Positions 28,395-38,162 of a DNA stretch of 64,000 bases are shown in pieces. Every line of letters begins with the position of its first letter. Within the stretch, counting starts at the first letter, position 1. Source of the stretch: Bacteroides mediterraneensis. Its GTDB lineage: Bacteria; Bacteroidota; Bacteroidia; Bacteroidales; Bacteroidaceae. The position numbers and the translations under genes are program-made. The notes below the pieces were generated by a model that worked only from the letters and a program-made list of their open reading frames with translations, was not told the DNA's origin and did not search any database. The stretch is from contig NZ_JACJKA010000004.1 in NCBI RefSeq assembly GCF_016900355.1, positions 121,715-185,714 of the forward strand. The letters run 5' to 3'.

Positions 28395-29704
28395 AACGAT
28401 ACATTTTAATAGGGATATTGTGGCTCGGCTTTCTGACACAACTCCCTGCACAACACATACTTTCACTCACACAAGCCGATTGCCGGGAACTGGCCCTGCA
28501 ACGCAACGAGGAACTACAGAAAGCCACCAACGCCTTACAGCAAGCCGAACTGGACCAGAAGATTGCCTTCAGTTCCTATCTGCCTAAACTCGACGGAATG
28601 GTATCAGGGTCCTATATGTTTCCGAATGTCGAAATGACCGGGATGGAACTCCAGATTCACGGTATGTACCTGGCAGGCATCAGTGTGACCCAGCCGTTAT
28701 ATGCCGGAGGGAAAATCAGGGCAGGAAACAAACTGGCCCAGATTGGTCGAGAGAGTGCCGCCGAAAGCAGGAGAAAGACACGCATGGAAGTCATTGCGGA
28801 GGCAGACAAGGCCTACTGGAACTACATCGCCGTCCAACAAAAGGTACGCATGCTGGAAGCATATCGCACACAGATGGATACCCTCTACCAACAAGTAGAA
28901 ACAGCCGTAAAAGCAGGAATGGGCACAGACAATGAACTTTTGCGAATCACTGCCAAACGAAGCGAAATCAACTATCAGTTACAAAAAGCCCAGAACGGAA
29001 ACGAACTGTGCCGGTTGGCCCTGTGCCATGTATTAGGCGAACCGTTAGAAACACAGATCCTTCCCACAGACACCCTTATCCAGGTCACGCCTCCCGAACA
29101 GTTGGACGAAGGAATTGACTCCCGACCTGAGTTCAAATTGCTGAAACAGCAGGTTGCCGCCCAAGAACAGCAAATAAAAATGGCCAGAGGGAATATTCTG
29201 CCGCAAATAGGACTCTCTGCCGGATATGCCTACTACGGAAACATCAAGTTGAAAGGGATGACGGCCGACCCGCAAGGAAACTACATACCTTTTACGCAAA
29301 AAATGGATGACGGAATCGGCCTGGTCATGGCTTCGGTAAGCATCCCGCTCTTCCATTGGGGAGAAGGACTGAGAAAAGTCAAGAAAGCCAAGCTGGACCT
29401 GCAAAACGCCCAACTGGACCTACAACAAAATTCACGCCTGCTCACCATCGAAGTGCGACAGGCCATACAAAACCTGACCAACGGATATAACCTGGTACAA
29501 ACTGCCGCACTCGGTTCCAAGGAAGCCCAAGAGAGCCTGCGTGTGATGCGTAACCGCTACACCCACGGTCTCAGCACCCTGACTGACTTGCTGGAAGCCC
29601 AATCCCAATGGCAACAGGCTGAAAGCAACCGTATCGAAGCATTGACGCAATACAAGATTTATGAAACAGAATACAAACGATGTACCGGACATTTGGAGGA
29701 ATAA
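28391..29704 (+). CDS. TolC-like outer-membrane efflux protein
   Basis: 437 residues with signal peptide MKRYILIGILWLGFLTQLPAQ. Two outer-membrane-efflux repeats are visible: one runs from LTQADCRELALQRNEELQKA, the other from SVSIPLFHWGEGLRKVKKA. Both have long heptad-rich helices. It forms the trimeric exit duct for the adjacent pump. It is the last gene of the operon. No strong hairpin follows before the next promoter. Confidence 0.94.
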   Translation: MKRYILIGILWLGFLTQLPAQHILSLTQADCRELALQRNEELQKATNALQQAELDQKIAFSSYLPKLDGMVSGSYMFPNVEMTGMELQIHGMYLAGISVTQPLYAGGKIRAGNKLAQIGRESAAESRRKTRMEVIAEADKAYWNYIAVQQKVRMLEAYRTQMDTLYQQVETAVKAGMGTDNELLRITAKRSEINYQLQKAQNGNELCRLALCHVLGEPLETQILPTDTLIQVTPPEQLDEGIDSRPEFKLLKQQVAAQEQQIKMARGNILPQIGLSAGYAYYGNIKLKGMTADPQGNYIPFTQKMDDGIGLVMASVSIPLFHWGEGLRKVKKAKLDLQNAQLDLQQNSRLLTIEVRQAIQNLTNGYNLVQTAALGSKEAQESLRVMRNRYTHGLSTLTDLLEAQSQWQQAESNRIEALTQYKIYETEYKRCTGHLEE

Positions 29705-29767
29705 CTTTTACCTATAATATTGACTACTACAGACGATATCAAGCATTGCATATAATTGTTTAATCTC

Positions 29768-29775
29768 TATCTTTG
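29768..29775 (+). promoter_or_regulatory. -7 box for the LOG-family gene
   Basis: TATCTTTG lies 21 bp before the ATG at 29797, so the transcript leader would be only about 15 nt. A TTG inside this box is not a credible start codon. Confidence 0.7.
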
Positions 29776-29796
29776 CAAAAATTATTATTCTTTGCA

Positions 29797-30384
29797 ATGA
29801 ACGATATCAAAAATATATGTGTGTACAGCGCCTCCAGCACAAAAATTGACCCTATTTATTTCGAAGCCGCCGAACAACTTGGAAAAATTCTGGCCCAGAA
29901 ACACATCAACCTCATCAACGGGGCGGGATGCCTGGGACTCATGTGCCGAATCAGCGATGCTGCATTAGCTGCCGGAGGAACCGTGACTGGCATCATCCCC
30001 CACTTTATGGTAGAGCAAGGCTGGCACCACAAAGGCCTGACCCGACTGATAGAAACCAAAAACATGCACGAGCGTAAGGAGCTCATGGCAGATATGTCGG
30101 ACGGCGTCATCGCCCTGCCCGGAGGATGCGGCACCTTGGAAGAGCTGCTTGAAATCATCACCTGGAAGCAACTCGGACTGTACCTGAAACCCATTGTGAT
30201 ACTGAACATCAACCACTTTTACGATCCGTTGCTGGAAATGCTGCAGCAAGCCATTGATCAGCATTTCATGCGGGAAGAACACAAAAACATCTGGCATGTA
30301 GCAGAAACACCCGAAGAAGCAGTGGATTTATTGTATACAATACCCTACTGGAGCAAAGAAATTCGTAAATTTGCGGCCATATGA
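29797..30384 (+). CDS. LOG family protein (TIGR00730; probable nucleotide 5'-monophosphate phosphoribohydrolase)
   Basis: 195 residues from the ATG at 29797 (MNDIKNICVYSAS). The Rossmann-like fold has the family motif PGGCGTLEE (about residues 107-115) and the upstream MHERKELM segment. In characterised members these two motifs form the active site that splits ribose-5-phosphate from cytokinin-type or purine nucleotides. The bacterial physiological substrate is generally unclear. It overlaps the DUF4271 gene by 4 bp. Confidence 0.88.
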   Translation: MNDIKNICVYSASSTKIDPIYFEAAEQLGKILAQKHINLINGAGCLGLMCRISDAALAAGGTVTGIIPHFMVEQGWHHKGLTRLIETKNMHERKELMADMSDGVIALPGGCGTLEELLEIITWKQLGLYLKPIVILNINHFYDPLLEMLQQAIDQHFMREEHKNIWHVAETPEEAVDLLYTIPYWSKEIRKFAAI

Positions 30385-31190
30385 ACGAAGTCAGCCACAT
30401 AGGTTTTTCACAGATTCAGGAGCTTTACGAACAACACGTAAAGGAAATCGACAATGCCCTGTTGCGTAGCGAAAAAACGCGAAGCTTTACAGGTATGCCA
30501 GGAGAACCTCTTCCCTACCAGCTCCGCACCGACTTGCCCATTACCTGTGTGGTCTTTCTGTGTTTCTTTTTGATTATCTATGCCCTAAAAAACGGGAAAA
30601 AATACCTGCATCAGCACCTGAAAGGTTTTTTCCGACACAAAGAACGGGCAGGCCTGTTTGACGAGATTTCCAATTTCGACATTCGTTATACTCTTACCTT
30701 AGGAAGTATCAGCTGCATATCCGCCAGCCTGTTTATCTACGATTACTTCTCCAAAACCGAGGATGTATTGTACCAAACCATTCCACACTATGCAATCCTA
30801 TCGGTATATATACTCTGCATACTCCTGACCATTGGAGTCAAAAGTCTGTTGACTCAATTTATCAACTGGATTTTCTTTGACAAAGAGAAAAACAGCACTT
30901 GGATTACGGCCTATTTTGACCTTTTGTCTGGAGCTTCCCTTATCCTGTTTCCGCTGGCTTTACTCATCGTTTATTTCAACCTCGACTTTAATTTTTCTAA
31001 AACATTCGTACTCATTGTAGTAATTTGCTTCAAAATATTGTTATTTTATAAATGCATTAGAAACTTTTTTAATCATTTTCATGGCATTTTACATTTAATT
31101 CTGTACTTTTGCAGCCTCGAAGTGATTCCACTCCTCTTCCTTTGGAAAGGATTGGCATATATAAACCACATTTTGATTTTAAATTTTTAG
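30381..31190 (+). CDS. DUF4271 family membrane protein
   Basis: 269 residues with about six membrane spans beginning at residue 53 (ITCVVFLCFFLIIYAL). The N-terminal 50 residues are soluble. The DUF4271 family is found in Bacteroidetes immediately before hemD, as here; its function is unknown. The last third of the gene carries what appears to be the hemD promoter (TACTTTTG at 31104-31111). Unlike its neighbours, the 3' part is A/T-rich, consistent with embedded promoter sequence. Confidence 0.85.
   Translation: MNEVSHIGFSQIQELYEQHVKEIDNALLRSEKTRSFTGMPGEPLPYQLRTDLPITCVVFLCFFLIIYALKNGKKYLHQHLKGFFRHKERAGLFDEISNFDIRYTLTLGSISCISASLFIYDYFSKTEDVLYQTIPHYAILSVYILCILLTIGVKSLLTQFINWIFFDKEKNSTWITAYFDLLSGASLILFPLALLIVYFNLDFNFSKTFVLIVVICFKILLFYKCIRNFFNHFHGILHLILYFCSLEVIPLLFLWKGLAYINHILILNF
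31104..31111 (+). promoter_or_regulatory. hemD promoter -7 box inside the DUF4271 gene
   Basis: TACTTTTG matches TAnnTTTG and lies 85 bp before the hemD start, within the upstream coding sequence. Confidence 0.6.
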
Positions 31191-31195
31191 TAACG

Positions 31196-31942
31196 TTGAA
31201 AATTAAGAAAGTCCTCGTTTCTCAGCCTAAACCGACGACAGAAAAGTCTCCCTATTTTGACATTGCTGAGAAGTACGGAGTGAAAATAGATTTTCGCCCG
31301 TTCATCAAAGTTGAAAGTTTGTCGGCTAAAGAATTCAGACAGCAAAAGGTTTCCATTTTAGACCATACAGCCGTAGTATTTACCTCACGCCATGCGATTG
31401 ATCATTTCTTTAGTCTGTGTGCCGAATTGCGCGTAACAATTCCGGAAACGATGAAATATTTCTGTACTTCAGAAACCATTGCATTGTACATCCAGAAGTA
31501 CGTACAATACCGCAAACGGAAAGTATTCTTCGGTGCCACAGGAAAATTTATCGACCTGCTTCCATTAATCGTCAAACACAATACCGAGAAATATCTTATC
31601 CCGATGTCGGATGTACACAACGATGAAGTGAAAGATTTGCTCGATAAGAACCACATTCAGCATACGGAAGCCGTAATGTACCGTACGGTAAGCAACGACT
31701 TTATGCCCGGTGAAGAATTCAACTATGACATGCTGATTTTCTTCAGCCCGGCAGGTATCCAGTCACTGATGAAAAACTTCCCGAACTTTGAGCAGAAGGA
31801 CATTGCCATCGGAAGTTTCGGACCGACGACTGCCAAGGCAGTTAAGGACGCAGGTTTGCGCCTCGACCTGGAAGCGCCATCCAGCACCGCTCCTTCCATG
31901 CCGGCTGCATTGGATATGTTTATCCGCGAACACAACAAATAA
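31196..31942 (+). CDS. hemD: Uroporphyrinogen-III synthase
   Basis: 248 residues when started at the TTG at 31196 (LKIKKVLVSQPKP, read as Met). No in-frame ATG gives a sensible N-terminus, and the frame upstream of the TTG reads into the DUF4271 gene and its embedded promoter. The protein has the two-lobed HemD fold with weakly conserved sequence. Supporting blocks are VVFTSRHAIDHFF, YLIPMSDVHNDE and FFSPAGIQSLM, then IGSFGPTTAKAVKDAG. It closes hydroxymethylbilane into uroporphyrinogen III for heme or cobamide synthesis. A strong terminator follows. Confidence 0.85.
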   Translation: MKIKKVLVSQPKPTTEKSPYFDIAEKYGVKIDFRPFIKVESLSAKEFRQQKVSILDHTAVVFTSRHAIDHFFSLCAELRVTIPETMKYFCTSETIALYIQKYVQYRKRKVFFGATGKFIDLLPLIVKHNTEKYLIPMSDVHNDEVKDLLDKNHIQHTEAVMYRTVSNDFMPGEEFNYDMLIFFSPAGIQSLMKNFPNFEQKDIAIGSFGPTTAKAVKDAGLRLDLEAPSSTAPSMPAALDMFIREHNK

Positions 31943-31960
31943 AAAAATAGCAGTGATATG

Positions 31961-32007
31961 AACAAAGCGAAGCAATAAAGCCATTACTTCGCTTTGTTAC
32001 TTTTTTA
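31961..32007 (+). terminator. hemD terminator
   Basis: AACAAAGCGAAG and CTTCGCTTTGTT form a perfect 12-bp stem followed by ACTTTTTTAT. It lies only about 12 bp before rnpA. Confidence 0.9.
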
Positions 32008-32018
32008 TATATGTGTCT

Positions 32019-32414
32019 ATGACCGAGTCTCAAAAACCCACTTTACCGAAGGTAGAACGGCTGAACAGCCGGATACTGATAGAGAAACTCTTTACAGGAG
32101 GCAGCAAGTCGCTTCCTGCATTTCCTCTGCGCATTGTCTACATGCCGGTAGAAGGAGAGACTCTGCCCATAGCCACCATCCTGATCAGCGTGCCCAAGAA
32201 ACGATTCAAACGGGCGGTTAAGCGTAACCGCGTGAAACGCCAGATACGCGAGGCCTACCGCAAGCACAAGCAGATTCTGATTGACCCGCTGAAGAATTCG
32301 AACAAAAAAGTGACCCTGGCCTTTATCTGGCTGGACAACGAACTCCATGATTCCGCTGAAGTAGAAGCTAAGGTAGTCAAATTGTTACAACTTACCGCAG
32401 AACGTCTGGTATGA
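32019..32414 (+). CDS. rnpA: Ribonuclease P protein component
   Basis: 131 residues from the ATG at 32019; a GTG two codons earlier is an alternative. The RNR signature appears as [18 protein letters not shown] (about 64-81), the conserved basic patch that contacts the catalytic RNA and the tRNA 5' leader. It is the protein cofactor in 5' maturation of tRNAs. As is typical it overlaps yidD by 4 bp. Here it is linked to hemD rather than to rpmH. The hemD terminator abuts its leader, so expression may depend on read-through. Confidence 0.93.
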   Translation: MTESQKPTLPKVERLNSRILIEKLFTGGSKSLPAFPLRIVYMPVEGETLPIATILISVPKKRFKRAVKRNRVKRQIREAYRKHKQILIDPLKNSNKKVTLAFIWLDNELHDSAEVEAKVVKLLQLTAERLV

Positions 32415-32632
32415 GAAAAATCCTGACTTTTCTTCTTTTGCTTCCCATTTACTTTTACCGGAACTGCATTTCTCCTTTCACACCTCCTTCCTGCCGTTTC
32501 ACACCCACGTGTTCACAATATGCCATTGAAGCCATAAAAAAACACGGTCCCCTGAAAGGATTGTATTTGGCCATACGGCGTATTCTCCGCTGCCATCCGT
32601 GGGGAGGCTCCGGATACGACCCGGTTCCCTAA
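32411..32632 (+). CDS. yidD: Membrane protein insertion efficiency factor YidD
   Basis: 73 residues with the family signature: an amphipathic N-terminus, [23 protein letters not shown] (the invariant Cys pattern), and [12 protein letters not shown] at the C-terminus. It assists YidC-dependent membrane-protein insertion at the inner membrane. It is translationally coupled to rnpA. Confidence 0.95.
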   Translation: MRKILTFLLLLPIYFYRNCISPFTPPSCRFTPTCSQYAIEAIKKHGPLKGLYLAIRRILRCHPWGGSGYDPVP

Positions 32633-32643
32633 TCTTCTGCTTT

Positions 32644-33303
32644 ATGGTTGAGACTCCTTTTTTCGACGCACATACCCATCACCTGCCTCACGATGCACAG
32701 ACCACTGCCATTCTCAGCTGCAGCATGGCAGAATCCACTTCTGCGGCATTTCAACAGGCCCGGTTTCTCTCGGTCAGTCTTCATCCTTGGTACCTGTCGG
32801 CAGAGAATCTTCCGTCACAAATAAACTGGATGAAACATTGCCTTTCTTCCGACCCACGGGTAGTAGCCATAGGAGAAGCAGGACTCGACAAACTGTGCGA
32901 CACTCCTTTCCCACTGCAAGAGAAGGCTTTTCAGACAGCCATCGACTTATCCGAGCAATGCCATCTTCCACTGCTTATTCATGCCGTCAAGGCCACCACA
33001 GAGCTTCTGGCGCTCCAAAAGAAACATCATCCTGCGCAACCCTGGATTATCCACGGATTCAGAGGGAAAAAAGAACTGACCGAAGACCTGCTCCGGCACG
33101 GATTCTATCTCTCCTTTGGAAAGAAATACCAGGAAAAAGCCTTGTCCGCCGTACCGGTAGAGAGACTGCTACTGGAAAGCGATGAAGAAAACATCGATTT
33201 CCAGGCCTTCTATTCCGAAGTTGCCTCCGTGCGCGGAACGACTCTGGAAAGCCTCATCAAAGCCCTCCACGAAAATGCTAACCATCTCTTTTTTAATCGC
33301 TAA
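32644..33303 (+). CDS. TatD family metal-dependent hydrolase
   Basis: 219 residues from the ATG at 32644 (MVETPFFDAHTHHLP), which follows yidD by 11 bp; a longer frame would overlap yidD. It is a TIM-barrel amidohydrolase-like fold. Metal ligands are visible in DAHTHH, GEAGLDKL (Glu), LLIHAVKA and WIIHGFRG (His), and LLLESDE (Asp). It is shorter than E. coli TatD (260). Relatives are 3'-5' exonucleases or DNases; the substrate here is not known. Confidence 0.87.
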   Translation: MVETPFFDAHTHHLPHDAQTTAILSCSMAESTSAAFQQARFLSVSLHPWYLSAENLPSQINWMKHCLSSDPRVVAIGEAGLDKLCDTPFPLQEKAFQTAIDLSEQCHLPLLIHAVKATTELLALQKKHHPAQPWIIHGFRGKKELTEDLLRHGFYLSFGKKYQEKALSAVPVERLLLESDEENIDFQAFYSEVASVRGTTLESLIKALHENANHLFFNR

Positions 33304-33306
33304 AAA

Positions 33307-33337
33307 TTGGTTATTCAGAGAAAGTGTCGTACTTTTG
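33307..33337 (+). promoter_or_regulatory. tyrS promoter
   Basis: TTG at 33307-33309 and TACTTTTG at 33330-33337 have a 20-nt spacer, 41 bp before the tyrS start. Confidence 0.78.
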
Positions 33338-33378
33338 CTCCAGTATTAAATAAAATGTTAAACTAAGAATTTCATTCG

Positions 33379-34671
33379 ATGAATTTTGTAGATGAACTAA
33401 GATGGCGTGGAATGATACATACCATGATGCCAGGAACAGAAGAACTGCTGAAGAAGGAAATGGTGACGGCTTACTTGGGTATTGACCCAACAGCCGACTC
33501 GTTGCATATCGGTCACCTGTGTGGCGTGATGATGTTGCGTCATTTCCAACGCTGCGGCCACAAACCGCTGGCACTGGTAGGCGGTGCTACTGGTATGATT
33601 GGAGACCCTTCAGGCAAGTCACAGGAACGTAACTTGCTGGACGAGGAAACCCTGCGCCACAATCAGGAGTGTATCAAGAAGCAATTGGGCAAATTCCTCG
33701 ATTTTGAATCGGATGCCCCGAACCGCGCAGAACTGGTAAACAACTACGACTGGATGAAAGACTTCTCTTTCCTGGATTTCGCCCGCACCGTAGGAAAACA
33801 CATCACCGTGAACTACATGATGGCAAAGGAATCCGTACAGAAACGTCTGAACGGAGAAGCCCGCGACGGTCTTTCTTTCACAGAATTTACTTATCAGTTG
33901 TTGCAAGGATACGACTTCCTGCATCTGTATGAAACCAAGAACTGCAAACTTCAGTTAGGTGGTTCTGACCAGTGGGGAAACATCACGACTGGTGCCGAAC
34001 TGATTCGCCGTACCAACGGAGGAGAAGTGTTTGCCCTGACCTGCCCGCTGATTACAAAAGCCGACGGAGGCAAATTCGGAAAGACAGAATCAGGAAACAT
34101 CTGGCTGGATCCTCGTTATACTTCTCCTTACAAGTTCTATCAGTTCTGGCTGAACGTAAGCGACGAAGATGCCAAACGCTATATCAAGATTTTCACTTCC
34201 CTGAGCAAGGAAGAAATCGAAGGCCTGATTGCTGAACACGACCAGGCTCCTGAGGCACGTGTGCTCCAGAAACGTCTGGCCAAGGAAGTGACCATCATGG
34301 TTCACTCAGAAGCCGATTACAATGCGGCAGTGGAAGCTTCGGGTATCCTGTTTGGAAAAGCCACTTCAGACGCTCTGAAGAGACTGGACGAAGACACCCT
34401 TCTTTCTGTATTTGAAGGGGTTCCTCAGTTTGAAGTATCCAAGACGGATATCGAAGCCGGAATCAAGGCCGTAGACTTGTTTACGGAGAAAGCAGCCATC
34501 TTCCCGTCAAAGGGGGAAATGCGTAAGCTGGTTCAAGGCGGCGGCGTTTCCCTGAACAAAGAGAAACTAGCAGCTTTCGACCAGGAAATCACCGCAGCCG
34601 ACCTGCTGGATGAAAAATACCTGCTCGTACAGCGCGGAAAGAAGAACTATTATCTGGTTATCGCCAAATAA
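33379..34671 (+). CDS. tyrS: Tyrosyl-tRNA synthetase
   Basis: 430 residues, class Ic. The HIGH motif is in [13 protein letters not shown] (about 42-54). The KMSKS-equivalent loop is [13 protein letters not shown] near residue 232. A C-terminal S4 RNA-binding domain is present ([22 protein letters not shown]). It charges tRNA-Tyr. It has its own promoter and terminator. Confidence 0.97.
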   Translation: MNFVDELRWRGMIHTMMPGTEELLKKEMVTAYLGIDPTADSLHIGHLCGVMMLRHFQRCGHKPLALVGGATGMIGDPSGKSQERNLLDEETLRHNQECIKKQLGKFLDFESDAPNRAELVNNYDWMKDFSFLDFARTVGKHITVNYMMAKESVQKRLNGEARDGLSFTEFTYQLLQGYDFLHLYETKNCKLQLGGSDQWGNITTGAELIRRTNGGEVFALTCPLITKADGGKFGKTESGNIWLDPRYTSPYKFYQFWLNVSDEDAKRYIKIFTSLSKEEIEGLIAEHDQAPEARVLQKRLAKEVTIMVHSEADYNAAVEASGILFGKATSDALKRLDEDTLLSVFEGVPQFEVSKTDIEAGIKAVDLFTEKAAIFPSKGEMRKLVQGGGVSLNKEKLAAFDQEITAADLLDEKYLLVQRGKKNYYLVIAK

Positions 34672-34694
34672 ACTCTTTTAGAAAAAAGATACCG

Positions 34695-34734
34695 AAAGGC
34701 TGTCTCAATTCCATTTGGGGCAGCCTTTCTTTTG
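34695..34734 (+). terminator. tyrS terminator
   Basis: AAAGGCTG and CAGCCTTT form an 8-bp stem with an 18-nt loop, followed by CTTTTG. Confidence 0.85.
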
Positions 34735-34763
34735 TTCTGAAATCTGCCAGTACTTTCATGAAC

Positions 34764-34808
34764 AAAAAAATACCGGCTGACTCCTGATGAATCAACCGGT
34801 ATTTTTTG
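34764..34808 (-). terminator. Terminator of the tricorn-like peptidase gene
   Basis: AAAAATACCGG-TGA and TCA-CCGGTATTTTT form a long stem flanked by A and T tracts. It works in either direction but is best placed for the minus-strand gene ending at 34846. Confidence 0.85.
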
Positions 34809-34845
34809 TATCTCCGGAAGGCAACCCTTCCGGAAACTTCAGCAT

Positions 34846-37800
34846 TTATTTCTTCGCATCCAGTTCTTTAAGCAGTTCGTCTACGGCCGCCTTCAACTGT
34901 GTATCTTCTCCTTTCACAATAGTTTCAGGTGCATTCAGCACATACACATCCGGCTCCAGTTCCTTGTTTTCCAGGTAACTGCCGTCCGGTAAGCGATAAC
35001 CGATGACCGGAATACCGTAAATCAAATCCGGATCTTGCATCCGTACCCAGTTCACACTGGTCATCGTACCCGGAACCGGTGCACCTACCAGCTTGCCGAT
35101 TCCCTGATGCTTGTACACCCACGGGGTACCGTGTGCATTGGAGTAGTTGGCTTCGCACTGCAACATGATGGAAGACTTGTTCCAACGACGGCTCGGCATG
35201 TCGCAGGCTTCCCGTCCGCGGATAACTTGCGTCAGGTATTTGTGTCCACTGAAGAGCACTTCAATGTCTTCATGCAGACGGCCTCCTCCGTTGAAACGCG
35301 TATCAATCACGATTCCTTCCCGGTTGTTGTATTTACCCAAGATGTCCGAATAGATGGTACGGAAACTGCCGTCGTCCATGGATTCGATATGCACGTATCC
35401 CAAACGCCCATTCGACCATTTGTCCACATCTGCCGCACGCTGTTTCACCCAACGTTCGTACAACAGGCCGCTCAAAGCTCCACCGCTGATGGGTTTCACC
35501 ACTTCATCCCAACGGGCTTTCGACTGGGGGTCGTAGAAGGAAACCAAGACCTTCTTGCCAGCCTTTCCGTTCAGCAACGCCGCAAAATCACCCTCGGCCG
35601 ACTGTCCGTCAATCTTCTCAATCACCACACCTGGTTTTACCTGTGTCGTTTTCCGGTCGAACGGACCTTTTTCCACTATTTCGTCCACCTTTATGCCTTT
35701 GCCCGTGTAATTCCAGTCATACAGCAATCCTAAGCTGGCTGTCGCTTCCTTGGCTGCCGGACGATAACGACCTCCTGTATGCGATACGTTCAGTTCACCC
35801 AACAATTCACTCAGCATTTCCGCATAGTCATACTTGTTGTTGATATGCGGCAAGAAACGGCGGTAATTAGCTGTCATGGCCTTCCAGTCGACTCCGTGCA
35901 TATTGACGTCATAAAAGCGCTTCTGTTCCTCACGGCACATGTTATCGTACATGTAAGCCCGTTCAGCCGCCAAGTCTAATTTCATTTCCGCCTGATAAGA
36001 AATCGGTTTCAGCTTCTCTCCACTCATGTCCATCTTCTGCATGGAACCCGAGCCTAATACGAACAGATTCTTTCCTTCCTTGTCCATTTCCATGTCGGCC
36101 CATCCGGAACCCATCTTGTGCAACAGTTTCGTTTCATGTTTGCGCAAATCCAGTTTCCACATGTCGAAACCCCGTTCAAAAGCTGACAGATAATACAGGC
36201 TTTCTCCATCTTTCGAAAGAATGGCCGAAGCGATGTTCGATGAATTCGGTGTCAGACGCACGATGCGGTCCTGAATACCCTCCAGTTCCACCACGATGTC
36301 TTTCACCTTGTCAGCCTCTTCTTTCTTGTCTTTATCCTCTTTCTTATCGTCCTTTTTTCCGTCTTTCTTTTCCGCAGCCTTTTCCTGTTCTTTCTCCAGT
36401 TCCTTCTGCAACTCGTAATCTTCCTTGCTCATGCGGTACTTGTCGTAGGCGTCCTGGTTCACAAAGACCATCATCACGTCATCCTGTGAGCCCCAGGAAG
36501 CATGGCTACGCATTCCGTAACGCTCGGTAGTGAACAGGATGGCATTACCGTCCATGGTCCATTTCGGCGACCCGCTGGTATAACCACTGTTGGTCAGGTT
36601 CACGAGTTTACCCTTTCCGTCGGCACTGACCAAAGCAATGTCGGTATACGGATCGTGCTTGTTGCCGATAAATTCCAGCGTAAACCATTTTCCGTCGGGT
36701 GACCATGCATAATGGAAACCTCCGCTCAGTTCATACCACGTACTTCCGTCGGTAATCTCACGCACCTTGTTCGTTTCGAGGTTCAACACCTTCAGGCGGA
36801 TACGGTCTTCGATGAAAGCCACTTCCTTGCCGTCGGGTGAGAATTTCGGATACATCCGCTCTACGGTCTTGGAAGGCAACAGCACTTCTTCCTTAATCAA
36901 AGTGGCATTCGGGAAATTCAAATCTTCTTTCCGCTCAAATTCCGCCTTATAAAGCTGCCAGTTTCCTTCCCGCTCACTGGCATATACCAGCGTACGGTTG
37001 TCTGCCCCGAAAGACAGTCCCTCTTCTGCTTCAGGTGTATGGGTAATCTGCTTGGTCGTACCATATTCTACAGAGGTCACAAACACCTCGCCGCGCACGA
37101 TGAAAGCCACCTGCTTGCCGTCAGGCGAAACCACTGCTTCCGATGCCCCTCTCGTATAGGTCAACGTCACCGGAATATCCTCGTCATCGCGTGTCAGTGA
37201 AATGGCTACTTTTGCCGGTTTTCCACCTTGAGCCTGTGTATAAATTTCTCCATTATACGTATAACACAGCGTTCCGTCACTTCCCATAGAAAGGAAACGC
37301 ACCGGATTTGTGGAGAAAGAAGTCAGCGGCTTTACCTGGTCCGGGTGATCCAGCGAGAACGAATACACATTAAATGAACCTTTGTTGCGTTCACTCAGGA
37401 AGAACACTTCCTTGCCATCGGCCGACCACACCGGGTTACGGTCTTCTCCCGCCCGTTTGGTCAGGTTGGTATGCTTGCCTGAAGTCATGTCGTACATCCA
37501 GATGTCCCGGGTAATGGAAGAAGTGTGGTGCTTGCGCCATTCATCCTCAAAACCTTTCCGGTCCTGATACAGGAACTTGTCGCCCGCCGCATTGAAACAA
37601 ACCATTTCGGCAGGTGTACCCAGAATCTGTTCCGTTTTTCCTCCTTCAGCCGGCACCTTATACAATTCCGTCATGGCAGAAGTCGGGAACAGCGCACTGC
37701 TGGCCGGGTCCTGAATACTGGCCGAGAACACAATGTACTTTCCGTCTGGTGTGAAAGCAGAAGGAATTTCTGAAGCCGAGTTAGTGGTCAATCTGCGAGC

Positions 37801-38097
37801 CGAGCCGCCGTTGGCCGACATCACAAACACATCCGTATTCCCAAAGCGGTCGCTGGCAAAGGCAATCTGCTTGCCGTCGGGCGACCACACCGGAGACGAT
37901 TCATAAGAATCCTGGGTAGTCAGCTGTACCGCCTCTCCTCCTTTGGAAGCCACCTTATAGATGTCTCCTTTGTAACAAAACAAGATTTCTTTTCCATCTG
38001 GGGAGATACGCACATCACGCATCCACAACGGAGTAACCGCCATGGCACAAGTCACTGTGCTTCCCAGTACTAATGCAGACAATATTTTCTTCATCAT
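34846..38097 (-). CDS. Tricorn-like S41 family peptidase, exported
   Basis: 1083 residues from the ATG at 38097 (MMKKILSALVLGSTVTCAMA signal peptide; the next ATG at 38094 is equally possible). The N-terminal half is a series of WD40-like/TolB propeller blades repeating SPDGKxIAF-type motifs (for example WSPDGKQIAFASDRFG). A Lys/Glu/Asp-rich linker lies near residues 550-590 and a PDZ-like domain follows. The C-terminal tail-specific protease domain contains IDTRFNGGG. It would degrade peptides in the periplasm. In the final domain the segment NYSNAHGTPWVYK stands where tricorn relatives carry their nucleophile serine, so activity should be checked. The minus-strand -7 box is TACCTTTG at 38124-38117. 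Confidence 0.9.
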   Translation of the reverse strand: MMKKILSALVLGSTVTCAMAVTPLWMRDVRISPDGKEILFCYKGDIYKVASKGGEAVQLTTQDSYESSPVWSPDGKQIAFASDRFGNTDVFVMSANGGSARRLTTNSASEIPSAFTPDGKYIVFSASIQDPASSALFPTSAMTELYKVPAEGGKTEQILGTPAEMVCFNAAGDKFLYQDRKGFEDEWRKHHTSSITRDIWMYDMTSGKHTNLTKRAGEDRNPVWSADGKEVFFLSERNKGSFNVYSFSLDHPDQVKPLTSFSTNPVRFLSMGSDGTLCYTYNGEIYTQAQGGKPAKVAISLTRDDEDIPVTLTYTRGASEAVVSPDGKQVAFIVRGEVFVTSVEYGTTKQITHTPEAEEGLSFGADNRTLVYASEREGNWQLYKAEFERKEDLNFPNATLIKEEVLLPSKTVERMYPKFSPDGKEVAFIEDRIRLKVLNLETNKVREITDGSTWYELSGGFHYAWSPDGKWFTLEFIGNKHDPYTDIALVSADGKGKLVNLTNSGYTSGSPKWTMDGNAILFTTERYGMRSHASWGSQDDVMMVFVNQDAYDKYRMSKEDYELQKELEKEQEKAAEKKDGKKDDKKEDKDKKEEADKVKDIVVELEGIQDRIVRLTPNSSNIASAILSKDGESLYYLSAFERGFDMWKLDLRKHETKLLHKMGSGWADMEMDKEGKNLFVLGSGSMQKMDMSGEKLKPISYQAEMKLDLAAERAYMYDNMCREEQKRFYDVNMHGVDWKAMTANYRRFLPHINNKYDYAEMLSELLGELNVSHTGGRYRPAAKEATASLGLLYDWNYTGKGIKVDEIVEKGPFDRKTTQVKPGVVIEKIDGQSAEGDFAALLNGKAGKKVLVSFYDPQSKARWDEVVKPISGGALSGLLYERWVKQRAADVDKWSNGRLGYVHIESMDDGSFRTIYSDILGKYNNREGIVIDTRFNGGGRLHEDIEVLFSGHKYLTQVIRGREACDMPSRRWNKSSIMLQCEANYSNAHGTPWVYKHQGIGKLVGAPVPGTMTSVNWVRMQDPDLIYGIPVIGYRLPDGSYLENKELEPDVYVLNAPETIVKGEDTQLKAAVDELLKELDAKK

Positions 38098-38162
38098 AAT
38101 CAAATGGTTTTGAAAACAAAGGTAAGGATTCCCTTCCTAAACGGAAAAAAAGTCAGAATTTA

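Noticed and set aside
31109..31195. Longer start of uroporphyrinogen-III synthase
   Set aside because: It runs through the end of DUF4271 in another frame and its TTG is part of the -7 box.
32599..32643. Extended N-terminus of the TatD-like protein
   Set aside because: It would overlap the end of yidD in another frame; homologues begin at the FFDAHTH strand.
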